A stretch of 64,000 nt of DNA from a bacterium (lineage in GTDB: Bacteria; Zhuqueibacterota; Zhuqueibacteria; Oleimicrobiales; Geothermoviventaceae), in contig JAPWUV010000004.1 of assembly GCA_028275345.1 (NCBI GenBank), forward strand, positions 186,001 through 250,000, in the 5' to 3' direction. The notes under the pieces were generated by a model that ran no database searches, had not been told where the DNA came from, and saw only the letters and a program-made list of their open reading frames with translations. A program made the position numbers and the translations under genes. Every line of letters starts with the position of its first letter. Within the stretch, counting starts at the first letter, position 1. This document shows positions 8,670 to 16,976 of the stretch, piece after piece.

Positions 8670-10321
8670 AGTGGATATTGACCTGCCTCACCCCGGTGCA
8701 CATCGGGACCGGGAGGGAACTCCATCCGATGGAATACGCGATCCGCAACGGGACGTATTACGTCCTGCGGCTGGATCCGGCCTTGGAGTATCTGGAGGGG
8801 AAGGTCACCGGGGTGGTGGAAAAGTACATGGAGCATGCCACGCAGGCGTTGGAGGAGCTCGCCCGCTCGCGGGGGCAGGGACAGAAACTGCGCTACTACG
8901 CGGAGGACGTCGGTATCCTACAGTTCTGCGAGAAGGAGCTCAAAAGGCGCGACCTTGCTGAGCAACTCCTCCGCCAGCCCGATGTGGTGGCTTACCGATG
9001 CGATGGGGTGACCTGGAGGCCCCAAGGGAAGCATCGCCAGGTTCGCGAGCAGATGAAGTTCAATGGATTGCCGTACATCCCGGGAACTTCCATCAAAGGG
9101 GCGATCCGCACCTCTCTGGCCTATGCTTTACTGCTGGACTTGAGCGATCAGGAACTCGACAACCTCCTCGGGAGCTTCCCGGACGACCGGTCGTCCGTCC
9201 GAGCCCGGATACAGGCCCTGAAGCGAAGGTATGAAACAGCGCTCCGCCATTTGGAACATGGCAATGACGCGCGGGCAGGACAAGAGCTGGATGAGCTGAC
9301 GAAACAGCGCGGCCGGCTGGAGAAGAGCATCGGGGAACCGCTGGATCACTTTTTCTTCCGCTGCGGCGCCGAGAATAGGGGAGAAGTCAAATACGATGAG
9401 CCTCACATGGACCTCCTGCGGGTGCTGCGGATCTCGGACTGTCACCTCCGCTCGGGCGGGATGACCGTAGGCGAAATGTTCGCCCGTGCGGCTCGGCGCT
9501 CCGCCCAAAGTGAGATCCCGATCCCCGCCGAGATGATCGACAGAGAGGCCCGGTTGGAATTCGAAATGAGCCTCGACGTCCGTCTGTTACAGGAGATGGC
9601 TCGAAATGCCTCGAAATCCGAGCGCGAATGGATCGGCTTACCGGAGAAGTTCCGCCGCCTGTTCGCTTGTGAGCCGCAGGAACTGCTCCGATTGCAGAAG
9701 CCTGACGAACTGGCGCGCTGGGAGAAGGAGAAGTTGGACCTGCTTCTTCGACGGGTGCATCGGCATTCCGTCGACATCCTGAAGCGCGATGAGCGCTGGG
9801 CGAAGAAGGCGGCCAATGACGTGGGACAGGGTCTCCTCCAGGCGCTCAATGAGCTCCGAGCTCGCGCCGAGAAAGCCGGCGACGGATGCCTCCTCCGCGT
9901 CGGGTTCGCCAGCGGCTGGCACGCCACCACCGTCGCCATGGCCCTGGAAGAGCGCGGCAAGACCGACCTCCTGTCCGACCTCTTGTATGTATTCCTCATG
10001 GACCTCCCCCAAAACCTCCGCAGAACGCTGACGAGGCAGGGTCTCAGCAACAAGCAGAACCACGGGACCATCCTTCGCCTCCTCCGTCGTACTCCGGATG
10101 CGAGTGCTTTCCCGACCTCGCGGCGCCTGTTGCGCGAGGCCGATGGTCAAGTCACCCCCATCGGCTGGGTATGGCTGGAGGAGGCATCTTCCGCCGCAGT
10201 CGGCACGGGGCGCGAGAGGAGAGTAGAGGAGCGATCCCAGCCGGCTGAGTCGAGGACGTCAGAGGAGATCACGCCGGAGGATCTGGAGCGACTGCAGCGC
10301 CGGTTCCGCGGGGAGGAATGA
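8666..10321 (+). CDS. csm5: Csm5, Cas7-group RAMP subunit
   Basis: A 551-residue protein capping the 3' end of the crRNA in the Csm complex. It starts with the typical CLTPVHIGTGREL and has the G-rich LPYIPGTSIKGAIRTSLAYAL (residues about 133 onward). A coiled, charged insertion (about 175-235) and a long C-terminal extension make it longer than many Csm5 proteins. The ATG at 8666 overlaps the csm4 stop; a longer frame starting at 8414 is only the alternative reading through csm4. It is the last structural csm gene. Confidence 0.9.
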   Translation: MKWILTCLTPVHIGTGRELHPMEYAIRNGTYYVLRLDPALEYLEGKVTGVVEKYMEHATQALEELARSRGQGQKLRYYAEDVGILQFCEKELKRRDLAEQLLRQPDVVAYRCDGVTWRPQGKHRQVREQMKFNGLPYIPGTSIKGAIRTSLAYALLLDLSDQELDNLLGSFPDDRSSVRARIQALKRRYETALRHLEHGNDARAGQELDELTKQRGRLEKSIGEPLDHFFFRCGAENRGEVKYDEPHMDLLRVLRISDCHLRSGGMTVGEMFARAARRSAQSEIPIPAEMIDREARLEFEMSLDVRLLQEMARNASKSEREWIGLPEKFRRLFACEPQELLRLQKPDELARWEKEKLDLLLRRVHRHSVDILKRDERWAKKAANDVGQGLLQALNELRARAEKAGDGCLLRVGFASGWHATTVAMALEERGKTDLLSDLLYVFLMDLPQNLRRTLTRQGLSNKQNHGTILRLLRRTPDASAFPTSRRLLREADGQVTPIGWVWLEEASSAAVGTGRERRVEERSQPAESRTSEEITPEDLERLQRRFRGEE

Positions 10322-10519
10322 GTATTTTGGCGACGGGAGGAATTGTTCAACCCAACGTTCGTCCGCGCAAGCGAAGAGGGCTCTTTCCCGAGGAGAGGGC
10401 TCCCCGCTTATCCTTTGCCGCAAGCGCTGCGTCGCCAAGGGAACGAGCATTTCGTAGCCTGGGAGACTCAAGGAGCAGGCCGACTGCCCGTGGGTACAAA
10501 CGCGCGGGAACGGGTCGAG

Positions 10520-11905
10520 ATGGATTCGCGGCATCTGTTCGCTTTGTCCGAAATCGATGGGAGGGATCAAGCCGGGCCTCGGAAGGATCTGCTGCGCATC
10601 GGAGTGCTCGCCCTTGCGGTGAGGCTGGTGGTGCTCCTCGCACTGGCGTGGCGGAATCCAGCGGGTCTGGCCAATGGCGATACGGCAGGCTACTGGACGC
10701 TGGCCGAGAATCTGCGCCTGCGTCGGATCTTCAGCCGTGCCACGGAGCCACCTTTCGCCCCCGATGCGTTCCGTACCCCGGGCTACCCCGCGTTCCTCTG
10801 GCCTTTGCAGGGGCTCGGACTTGGGATGGCCGGGGTGGCTGCGATCCAGATCCTGATCTCGCTCGCAGTGCTCGTCCTCACCTACGGACTGGTGAAGAAG
10901 CTCCTCGGACGCCGCGAGGCCAGGATCGCTTGCCTCCTCGTGGCTTTCGACCCGATGAGCGTTCTTTACGCAGTCACGGTGGCTCCGGAGGTGCTGGTGA
11001 CAGCCCTCCTATTGGGAGCCGTAGCGCTGGCCAGCCTACGCGGGAACGTGCCGGGGGCTTTCCTAGCCGGGATAGTCAGCGGGCTTTCGGCTTTGGTGAA
11101 GCCCATGGCGCTCTACTTGGCCCCGTGGCTCTCGGCCCTGTGCCTGTTGGACGTGCGGCAACCCTTGCGGGAGCAGTCCCGCAAGGCCGGGCTGCTCCTC
11201 CTCGCTGCGGCCCTCACCCTCTTCCCGTGGTTCTTCCGCAACTGGCGCGTCTACGGAGTCTGGCACTTCACCTCCATCCAGGGCTACAACCTGCTCTACT
11301 ACAATGCGGCGGTGCTCGAGGCCGCGCGGACGGGACGGCCGATCTCTGAGGTCCAGGACGAGCTATCGGCGGAACTTGAGCAACGGGTGGAGTCAGCGGG
11401 GTTGAGGAATGAACTCCGCGACGCCTTGGCCATGGAGCGCCTCGCCCGAGAGAAGATCTTCGCGCATCCTGTGCGCTACGGCCTGCTCCACCTGCGAGGC
11501 ATCCCAACCTCGCTTCTGGATCCCGGAAGGATCGAGTGGGCGCGCGTCTTCGGCTTCGCCAATCCGCATTGGGGTTTCCTTGAGGTTCTCTCGGCAGCTC
11601 CTCAGAGGAACCTCGTTCGCTTCCTTCGGGAACTCCCGGCGCTTCAACTCGGGCTCATGCTCTGCTACCTCTTGGCGCTCCTGGCGGTATCGGGCCTGGC
11701 CTGCGTGGGGATGTGGCGCCTCTGCGTGCAAGGCGCCCGAACAGGTTCCTCTCATGCCCCCGTCTGGCTCCTGGGTGCCCTCGTTTATCAGCTGCTCATC
11801 GTCGGACCCATTGGTGGGGCTCGCTTCCGCGTGCCCATGTGGCCCTTCGTGGCGGCTTTGGCCGCGGCGGGGGTCCCGAGGCGGTGGCAGCGGGAGGGGT
11901 CGTAG
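10520..11905 (+). CDS. Polytopic GT-C glycosyltransferase (family 39/ArnT-like) embedded in the CRISPR locus
   Basis: A 461-residue membrane protein with about ten hydrophobic segments. An acidic first periplasmic loop, NGDTAGYWTLAENL followed by FRTPGYPAFLWP, is the pattern of dolichyl-phosphate-mannose/ArnT-type transferases. The family moves a sugar from a polyprenyl-phosphate carrier to a lipid or protein acceptor outside the membrane; the substrate here is unknown. I chose the ATG at 10520; upstream in-frame codons lack hydrophobic or conserved sequence. It sits in the same orientation between csm5 (gap about 200 bases) and the CARF nuclease gene. No CARF or other CRISPR feature is visible in it, so it may be a passenger, though a membrane role in the immune response cannot be excluded. 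Confidence 0.8.
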   Translation: MDSRHLFALSEIDGRDQAGPRKDLLRIGVLALAVRLVVLLALAWRNPAGLANGDTAGYWTLAENLRLRRIFSRATEPPFAPDAFRTPGYPAFLWPLQGLGLGMAGVAAIQILISLAVLVLTYGLVKKLLGRREARIACLLVAFDPMSVLYAVTVAPEVLVTALLLGAVALASLRGNVPGAFLAGIVSGLSALVKPMALYLAPWLSALCLLDVRQPLREQSRKAGLLLLAAALTLFPWFFRNWRVYGVWHFTSIQGYNLLYYNAAVLEAARTGRPISEVQDELSAELEQRVESAGLRNELRDALAMERLAREKIFAHPVRYGLLHLRGIPTSLLDPGRIEWARVFGFANPHWGFLEVLSAAPQRNLVRFLRELPALQLGLMLCYLLALLAVSGLACVGMWRLCVQGARTGSSHAPVWLLGALVYQLLIVGPIGGARFRVPMWPFVAALAAAGVPRRWQREGS

Positions 11906-12109
11906 CCATGCGCCTGCCTCAGCGCCTCGTTCGCGAGCGTGGCTTGCCGTACCCGGCCTTCGCGAATGCGGGAAAGGGCTGGCCTGCGCGGAGGCACCGG
12001 AGTCGGGCAACAACCCGGACTTGGAACGAGCGATCGGGATCCGCTGGCTCGAAGCGGGGGAAAACTACCGGGTCCCACGAGGGCTGATCACATCCGGAGG
12101 AGCGACGAA

Positions 12110-13288
12110 ATGGGCGAGCTGATGGCAGAAGGCGGTAGCGCAGGGGGCGCCCGAAGTCGCCCGACAACCCACGTGGCCTTGATTGGGGAGCAGCGAATGC
12201 CCATCTACATGGCCGAAAAGGCATTGGGCGCCAGGCGGTTCCTTGCCGTCGTCTCCGGACGTACTCGGTCGGTAGCCGATCGCCTGAACATGGCTCTGCG
12301 GGGAGAGGGGGTCGATTGCCTCGATCCCGTGGAAGTGTCGGCCTACGATCTTCCGGCCGCTACCGAAGCCCTGCGCCGGGTGCTGGCTCAGCTCAGAAGC
12401 GAAGGGCAAGTGGTGGTGAACCTTACGGGCGGCACCAAGATCATGGCCTTGGCCGCCTACCTGGTTGCCGCCCCGGAAATACCCTGCTGCTATGTGAGCA
12501 CCGAAACGAAAGAGCTGCTTTTCCTGGAGAAGGGGCGTGTATCCAAAGCACCCCTTCGGGTGAAGGTGAGCCTGCGGGAGTATCTGGCCGTGCATGGGTT
12601 CAAGATCGTAAAGACCAAGGAGCCGTCGGAAGATCAGAAAGAGCTGGCTCGTGCCTTCGGGAGGCAAGCCGCCGAAATCGCCTCCCTGCTCGAGAGCTTG
12701 CACGAGTTTTCCAAAGGAGAGGGGGCCACGGCCCGCATCCAGTGTCCGACTCCTCAGGAGGAAGTGCTCGTGAGGCAGCTCGAGGAGCGAAACATCCTTT
12801 GCGTGGAAGCGGGAAAAGGGCCGCCGCTCCGATTTGGGCTGGCCGACAGGTCCTGGCAAACCTTCCTCTGCGGAGGATGGCTTGAGGTGTACACGTTTGA
12901 AGCTTTGCGCGAGGCGGGCCGCTGGGACGAGGTCAGTTGCGGCCTCGTAGTTCGGGCGGGGAACGGTTCCATCGAGAACGAATTCGACGTGGCAGCCATC
13001 CGCAACGGCCAGCTTTGCCTGTTCAGCTGCAAGTCTGGCCGGAATCTGTTGGAGGTTGCGGACAAGGCTCGGCGGGCGATGGAGGAATTGGGGTTCATCA
13101 GTCGGCGAGAGCGGCTCGGCACGTACTGCGAGAGCTTCCTCGTGACTGCCAGCCGCAATGTAGAGGACGCGATCCGCTCGAGGGCGCAGGAATGGGGTAT
13201 CCACCTCATCCTTCTGAGCGATCTCCCCCAGCTCGCGAACGTAGTGGTAGAGCGCCTCGAGGCGACCCGCAAGCGAGGGGAATCCTGA
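12110..13288 (+). CDS. card1: Card1/Can2-like CARF nuclease (DUF1887 family)
   Basis: A 392-residue predicted effector with an N-terminal CARF domain (about 20-150; motif VVNLTGGTKIMALAAYL) for cyclic oligoadenylate and a C-terminal PD-(D/E)XK nuclease domain. Candidate catalytic residues are E259 (GGWLEVYTFEAL), D293 (ENEFDVAAI) and K308 (LFSCKSG). Characterised relatives (Card1, Can2) respond to cyclic tetra-adenylate and cut DNA and RNA. The ATG at 12110 follows GGAGGAGCG; longer in-frame starts to 11939 add unconserved sequence. The next CARF gene begins 17 bases later. CKSG in place of the more usual E-x-K makes the exact active site uncertain. It is probably the main collateral nuclease of the locus, since no HEPN Csm6 is recognised. 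Confidence 0.85.
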   Translation: MGELMAEGGSAGGARSRPTTHVALIGEQRMPIYMAEKALGARRFLAVVSGRTRSVADRLNMALRGEGVDCLDPVEVSAYDLPAATEALRRVLAQLRSEGQVVVNLTGGTKIMALAAYLVAAPEIPCCYVSTETKELLFLEKGRVSKAPLRVKVSLREYLAVHGFKIVKTKEPSEDQKELARAFGRQAAEIASLLESLHEFSKGEGATARIQCPTPQEEVLVRQLEERNILCVEAGKGPPLRFGLADRSWQTFLCGGWLEVYTFEALREAGRWDEVSCGLVVRAGNGSIENEFDVAAIRNGQLCLFSCKSGRNLLEVADKARRAMEELGFISRRERLGTYCESFLVTASRNVEDAIRSRAQEWGIHLILLSDLPQLANVVVERLEATRKRGES

Positions 13289-13305
13289 GAGAGGAGGGTT
13301 TCGCC

Positions 13306-14298
13306 ATGGGCGTGTATCATCTCATGGGACTTGGCCGGTCGGTCGGCGTGGTCACGGGACCCGTCTCCTACCTTGCTCATCGCTACACGCGGTGGAACCC
13401 CGAGGACCGGGAATTCTTCGGCCGATCCGGGGAGGCTTCCCAACGCGAGCGGGGCGCCAAGGTAGGCGATATCCAGGCCATCGTGCTCTTCACCTCGCCG
13501 GAGGTGATCAAGGGCTACGACCCTGAGCTCAAGAAGGATTGCTTGGCCTACGACTACATCGAGAACCTGCCCGGGACCACGAAAGGCCCGGAATGCAAGG
13601 GCGGTAAGATGCGAGAGCTCCTCCCGAAGGTATTGTGCGAGGAACTACAGGGCATCTGCGGCGGACGCAAGGAATGCGAGCTCTTCTGGTGCCAGGTGGA
13701 CCGGAGGGACATCACCATCACCTACGAGCGCGTGGCGACCGTCGTGGCCGCCGTGGCCGGAACCGGTGCCTTGGGCCATGAAATCTGGGTGAACCTCACC
13801 GGCGGGAACAATGTGATCAACCTTTCCCTCGAGTTGGCTGCCTCGCTGTCCGGGAAGGTGGGGCGCATCTACTACGTCCAGGCTCAAGATGCCCAGGCGG
13901 AAAAATGCATCCGCTACACGGCGGAGAACGGCTACTGGGTGGAGATCCCCGTGATCCCGTTGAGCATTCCCTCCCCGCATCGTGCGATCCTCAGCCTGCT
14001 GAGCGAAGTGGGGGAGATGGGCCTCGAAGAGATGCTTAGTCGGCTCAAGACTCACGCGGACTATTGGGCTCAGTTCGAAAGCGAAACGCCGGACTCCCTG
14101 CGTTCCAAGTACCTGGACAGCCTGTGGAAGGAGGGGTTGGTGGAAGGCAGCGGCCGTCGTTGGCGCGTCTCCCGGCGCTGGGAACTGATCCGGCACTTTC
14201 AGGACTTGTGGGAGAGCGTCGCCAAGACGACGCGCAGCCTGGAAAACCTGGCAAAGGATGTCAAATGGCTTGAACGGGACATCCTGCGCCTCAAGTGA
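13306..14298 (+). CDS. CARF domain protein with C-terminal winged helix
   Basis: A 330-residue protein. Residues about 1-230 have CARF-type features (YHLMGLGRSVGVVTGPV at the start; WVNLTGGNNVINLSLELAA in the middle). The remainder looks like a winged-helix segment (ILSLLSEVGEMGLEEML, then SLWKEGLVEGSGRRWRVSRRW). It most likely binds cyclic oligoadenylate and acts as a regulator or adaptor. There is one R-x5-H near the C terminus (RWELIRH), but it lies in the winged-helix region and I do not take it as a HEPN nuclease motif. The ATG at 13306 follows GAGGAGGG; the longer frame upstream overlaps the card1-like gene. Cys residues are frequent in the middle. I do not recognise a named Csx family with certainty. 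Confidence 0.75.
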   Translation: MGVYHLMGLGRSVGVVTGPVSYLAHRYTRWNPEDREFFGRSGEASQRERGAKVGDIQAIVLFTSPEVIKGYDPELKKDCLAYDYIENLPGTTKGPECKGGKMRELLPKVLCEELQGICGGRKECELFWCQVDRRDITITYERVATVVAAVAGTGALGHEIWVNLTGGNNVINLSLELAASLSGKVGRIYYVQAQDAQAEKCIRYTAENGYWVEIPVIPLSIPSPHRAILSLLSEVGEMGLEEMLSRLKTHADYWAQFESETPDSLRSKYLDSLWKEGLVEGSGRRWRVSRRWELIRHFQDLWESVAKTTRSLENLAKDVKWLERDILRLK

Positions 14299-14365
14299 TG
14301 GCTCTGCCGCGGAGCGGGGATTGTTTCGGGAATGGAGACCCAGGACTCAGGAGCGAACCGGGGCT

Positions 14366-14749
14366 ATGATCCTCCTCAACTTCGGGCATCCGCTGACCGA
14401 GGAACACGTGCAGCGCATCGAAGAGCTGACGGGACGAAAGATCCAGCAGATCCAAGACGTGAATTCGCAGATCGATCCAGGGAAGAAGCTTGCCCCCCAA
14501 GTCGTGGAGATCGTCGACAAGCTGAGCTACACCTCGCGGGAATGGCAGACGCTGCCGATCCTGATCAACCCGCCCTCCCTCAATGTGATCGGGGCAGTGC
14601 TGCTGGCCGAGCTGCACGGCCGCATGGGCTACTTCCCGCCCATCGTTCGCCTGCGACCCGTACCGGGAGCGCTGCCGCCTCGTTTTGAGGTGGCGGAGGT
14701 GATCAGTCTGCAGGAAGTGCGAGATCAAGCGCGCCGTAGGCGAGACTGA
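14366..14749 (+). CDS. csx15: Csx15, probable cyclic oligoadenylate ring nuclease
   Basis: A 127-residue protein starting LLNFGHPLTEEHV, with SREWQTLPILINPPSL, AVLLAELHGRMGYFPPIVRLRP and a C-terminal PRFEVAEVISLQEVRD. This matches my memory of the Csx15 family, a small type III-associated CARF-like protein proposed to degrade cyclic tetra-adenylate and switch off the response. It lies 67 bases after the CARF-winged-helix gene and just before another CARF gene. The ribosome site is weak (GAGCGAACCGGGGCT). Three spacers in the array (22769-22810, 23467-23509, 23546-23588) encode, on the opposite strand, close homologues of residues 2-15 and 69-82 of this protein. Confidence 0.78.
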   Translation: MILLNFGHPLTEEHVQRIEELTGRKIQQIQDVNSQIDPGKKLAPQVVEIVDKLSYTSREWQTLPILINPPSLNVIGAVLLAELHGRMGYFPPIVRLRPVPGALPPRFEVAEVISLQEVRDQARRRRD

Positions 14750-14765
14750 CACAGTGAGGTCAGGC

Positions 14766-15914
14766 ATGAACAGGCGCAGCAATTCGGGAGGGCCTATGCG
14801 CCCAGAACGGGACTGGCGCAATGTTCTCCTGGCTGTGGTGGGACTCACCCCACAAGTGGTGACGGAGACGTTGTACTACCTCACCCAGGTGCGCGAGGTG
14901 CAGGTGCACGAGATCTGCATCATCACCACGGTGCGGGGGAGGGAACTGGCGGAGCAGTTGCTCTTGCGTCACGGCGAGGGGGCTCTGCATCGCTTCTGCG
15001 CGGAGTACCGCCTCGACGCCGATCGCCTCCATGTCTGCCCGATCGTCGTTTTGCAAGATCGCCACGGCAACCCACTCGAAGACATCCGCACAGTGGAGGA
15101 GAACGAGGCGGCAGCCAATGGCATCCTGCGAGTGGTGGCCGACTACACCCGCGATGACAGCGTGCGCCTGTTCTGCTCCCTCGCCGGCGGCCGCAAGACC
15201 ATGAGCACCTTCGCCGGGTTTGCCATGCAACTCCTGGGGCGAACCCAGGATGAGCTACTCCACGTCCTCGTACGCCCCCCGGAGCTGGAGTCGCGACGGG
15301 ATTTCTTTTACCCGCCCTCCCAAGGGGACTTCCTCGCGACCGATCCCTCCGGGAAGACGATCCACGTGCCGCGCGAGAAGATCTCCATCGATTGCGCCGA
15401 GGTCCCCTTCGTCCGCCTCCGCAATTGGCTCCCACGCGACGTGCAGCCGGGCCTCCTCTCGTACAGCGAGCTCGTCGCCGCCACCCAGTTTCACCTGGAT
15501 GTGGAAGAACTGGACCTTCGCCTGGAGCTCCAGACGGAGTCCCGCATCCTGACCGTCCGCTGGGCCGGCGGAGAGAAGCAGATCCGACTCCAGCCCCGAC
15601 AAGCGGCCCTCCTCCACTTCTTCCTGGAACACGCCGGAGAAGAGATCGACAGCGACCGCATGCAGGCGCTCTTGCCCGAGATTGACCAGCTGTACCAGAA
15701 CACCTACGTTCGAGGGACCTCACGCCACAGCGAGGGCTGGGACCTCACCAACTTCTCCAATAACCTCACCCGCCTCAATGACGCCATCGCGGAAAGCGGC
15801 CTTCCCCCGACCATTTCCCGGCTTTGCAGAGTAGATCGGTACCGCTCTGGGGGGTACGCCTACTATTGCCTCCGCCTGCCCAAGGAAAGATGCCGGGTGA
15901 TTCCCTCTCCGTGA
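14766..15914 (+). CDS. CARF protein of the Cas_NE0113 family (PF09623), possible ring nuclease with C-terminal winged helix
   Basis: A 382-residue protein (from 14766). RNVLLAVVGLTPQVVTETLYYL at the N terminus (core NVLLAVVGLTPQVVTETL) is the hallmark of the Cas_NE0113/TIGR02584 CARF family, followed by ICIITTVRGRELAEQLL and CSLAGGRKTMSTFAGFAMQ. These features cover about residues 15-170; the C-terminal part (about 250-380) resembles a winged helix. Members are annotated as CRISPR ring nucleases or Csm6-like sensors without HEPN. Start is ambiguous: GTG 14754, ATG 14766 (GAGGT upstream) or ATG 14796 (GGGAGGG upstream, very close). It ends the run of four CARF-type genes. Confidence 0.78.
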   Translation: MNRRSNSGGPMRPERDWRNVLLAVVGLTPQVVTETLYYLTQVREVQVHEICIITTVRGRELAEQLLLRHGEGALHRFCAEYRLDADRLHVCPIVVLQDRHGNPLEDIRTVEENEAAANGILRVVADYTRDDSVRLFCSLAGGRKTMSTFAGFAMQLLGRTQDELLHVLVRPPELESRRDFFYPPSQGDFLATDPSGKTIHVPREKISIDCAEVPFVRLRNWLPRDVQPGLLSYSELVAATQFHLDVEELDLRLELQTESRILTVRWAGGEKQIRLQPRQAALLHFFLEHAGEEIDSDRMQALLPEIDQLYQNTYVRGTSRHSEGWDLTNFSNNLTRLNDAIAESGLPPTISRLCRVDRYRSGGYAYYCLRLPKERCRVIPSP

Positions 15915-16075
15915 CCGAAGGGTACGTTACCGCAACTTTGCTGAGATATTACGAAACTCGCGAGTCTCTTGACAAGCCCCTATCTTTGGCCGGGCAGTAG
16001 GGAGAGCTGGCGCCAGTTCCCGGAAAGGAAACGCGAACCCGAAGCCCCGGCAGGGGGAAAGTCTCAGGAAAGGAG
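15915..16075 (+). promoter_or_regulatory. Intergenic region with a consensus -35 box
   Basis: A perfect TTGACA occurs at 15969-15974, but no convincing -10 box lies 16-18 bases downstream. The surrounding sequence is AT-richer than average for this window, so transcription of the adaptation half of the locus may restart here. I cannot define the promoter more exactly. Confidence 0.3.
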
Positions 16076-16366
16076 GTGGTCGCCTTCGACCCGAAAATCA
16101 CAGCTCATTCGATCGCCAGGATGTGCCAGCGCCGCATCCCGGACTGGCAAATCGAGCTCGCGCTGCGATTCGGGAAGCGCATCTACGCGCGAGGCAGCCT
16201 GTACTACTTCGTGGGGCGCCGGCAAGTGGACAAGATGGAAAAGGAGGGCTACCGCGGCGTCGAAAAACTCGAGGGACTGACCCTCGTCCTCGACCCCCAC
16301 GCCAAGGTCCTCCTCACCGTCTTCAAGAACCGGCGCTTCTTGGATCGCATCCGCTTCAAGGACTGA
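16076..16366 (+). CDS. DUF4258-like small protein
   Basis: A 96-residue protein with HSIARMCQRRIPDWQIELAL near the N terminus (core HSIARMCQRR), YYFVGRRQV in the middle and a C-terminal LLTVFKNRRFLDRIRFK. This arrangement fits DUF4258, a RelE/BrnT-like fold family often found in toxin-like or CRISPR-adjacent settings. The start used is GTG 16076 with AAAGGAG directly abutting it; the next ATG (16121) would remove part of the conserved block. A second small gene follows after a few bases, so the two form a cassette between the CARF genes and the adaptation genes. Whether it is a toxin, an RNA-binding accessory or a passenger is unknown. Confidence 0.6.
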   Translation: MVAFDPKITAHSIARMCQRRIPDWQIELALRFGKRIYARGSLYYFVGRRQVDKMEKEGYRGVEKLEGLTLVLDPHAKVLLTVFKNRRFLDRIRFKD

Positions 16367-16375
16367 AAGGGGGTG

Positions 16376-16594
16376 ATGGCCGTGAGACGCGCGATAGCAG
16401 AAGCTGTGGCGCTCCCCGAGGGTCCTGTGAACGACCTGGAGCTCTTCGTGCGCCACTGGTGCGGGCAAGTGGGCTCCTGTCATCTGGTTTTCTGGGCGGG
16501 GAAGGTGTGGATCACCGTCCGCGCCACGCGTGAGCGTTTGCCAGCTTGCTTCGACGGGGGGCACTATTCCACGTCTGTTCGGGGGAATGCCTGA
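16376..16594 (+). CDS. Small hypothetical protein, partner of the DUF4258 gene
   Basis: A 72-residue frame starting 9 bases after the DUF4258-like gene, preceded by GAAAGGGGGTG, which supports translation. The sequence has DLELFVRHWCGQVGSCHLVFWAGKVW in its middle (two Cys, hydrophobic strand pattern), but no motif I recognise. Spacing and orientation suggest co-expression with the preceding gene, possibly as an antitoxin or partner. Function unknown. Confidence 0.45.
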   Translation: MAVRRAIAEAVALPEGPVNDLELFVRHWCGQVGSCHLVFWAGKVWITVRATRERLPACFDGGHYSTSVRGNA

Positions 16595-16721
16595 CCGCGG
16601 TGCGGGCTCCCGGTGGCTTCCCGGGTGCCTCGGCCCCGGGGGTCCCGCCTCCCGCGGCAGGCAGGCAAATTCCCGCTTATGCACGCGCAGCGAACCGTTG
16701 CGGAGAAAGGGGGTGTTCGCC

Positions 16722-16952
16722 GTGGACGAACTCAAAAGAAAACTGGAGGAACTCCGGGCCGCGTGCGACTGGCAGGGCACGCTCCGCTTCGTGGAGGAGA
16801 AGCTGAATTCGGTTTCGGAATCGGCCAAAGCCAAGGTCGAGCTTTACCGGGCCGCCGGTTTCGCCTATTGCCAGCTTGGACTGTACCAAGAGGCCATCGG
16901 CTTCTACGAGCTTTGGAAGGAATTGGCCCCCAAATCGGCCGCCGCCCGCTAA
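16722..16952 (+). pseudogene. N-terminal part of the interrupted TPR protein gene
   Basis: Starts at GTG 16722 after GAAAGGGGGTG and reads DELKRKLEELRAACDWQG, then one TPR-like unit (YCQLGLYQEAIGFYELWKEL). A TAA at 16950-16952 stops translation after 76 residues. The same frame continues immediately as CLGYAYAQMKRYPEAI, the next TPR unit, so the stop splits a single gene of about 399 codons (16722-17921). TAC to TAA (Tyr to stop) would be the simplest origin. Either a real nonsense mutation, a recoded stop, or a sequence error. Confidence 0.6.
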
Positions 16953-16976
16953 TGCCTGGGCTACGCCTACGCCCAA

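Noticed and set aside
12937-13305. N-terminal extension of the CARF-winged-helix protein
   Set aside because: It lies within the card1-like gene; ATG 13306 has a good ribosome site.
14150-14200. R-x5-H near the C terminus of the CARF-winged-helix protein as a HEPN RNase motif
   Set aside because: The surrounding sequence is winged-helix-like and lacks the other HEPN features; a chance match is likely.
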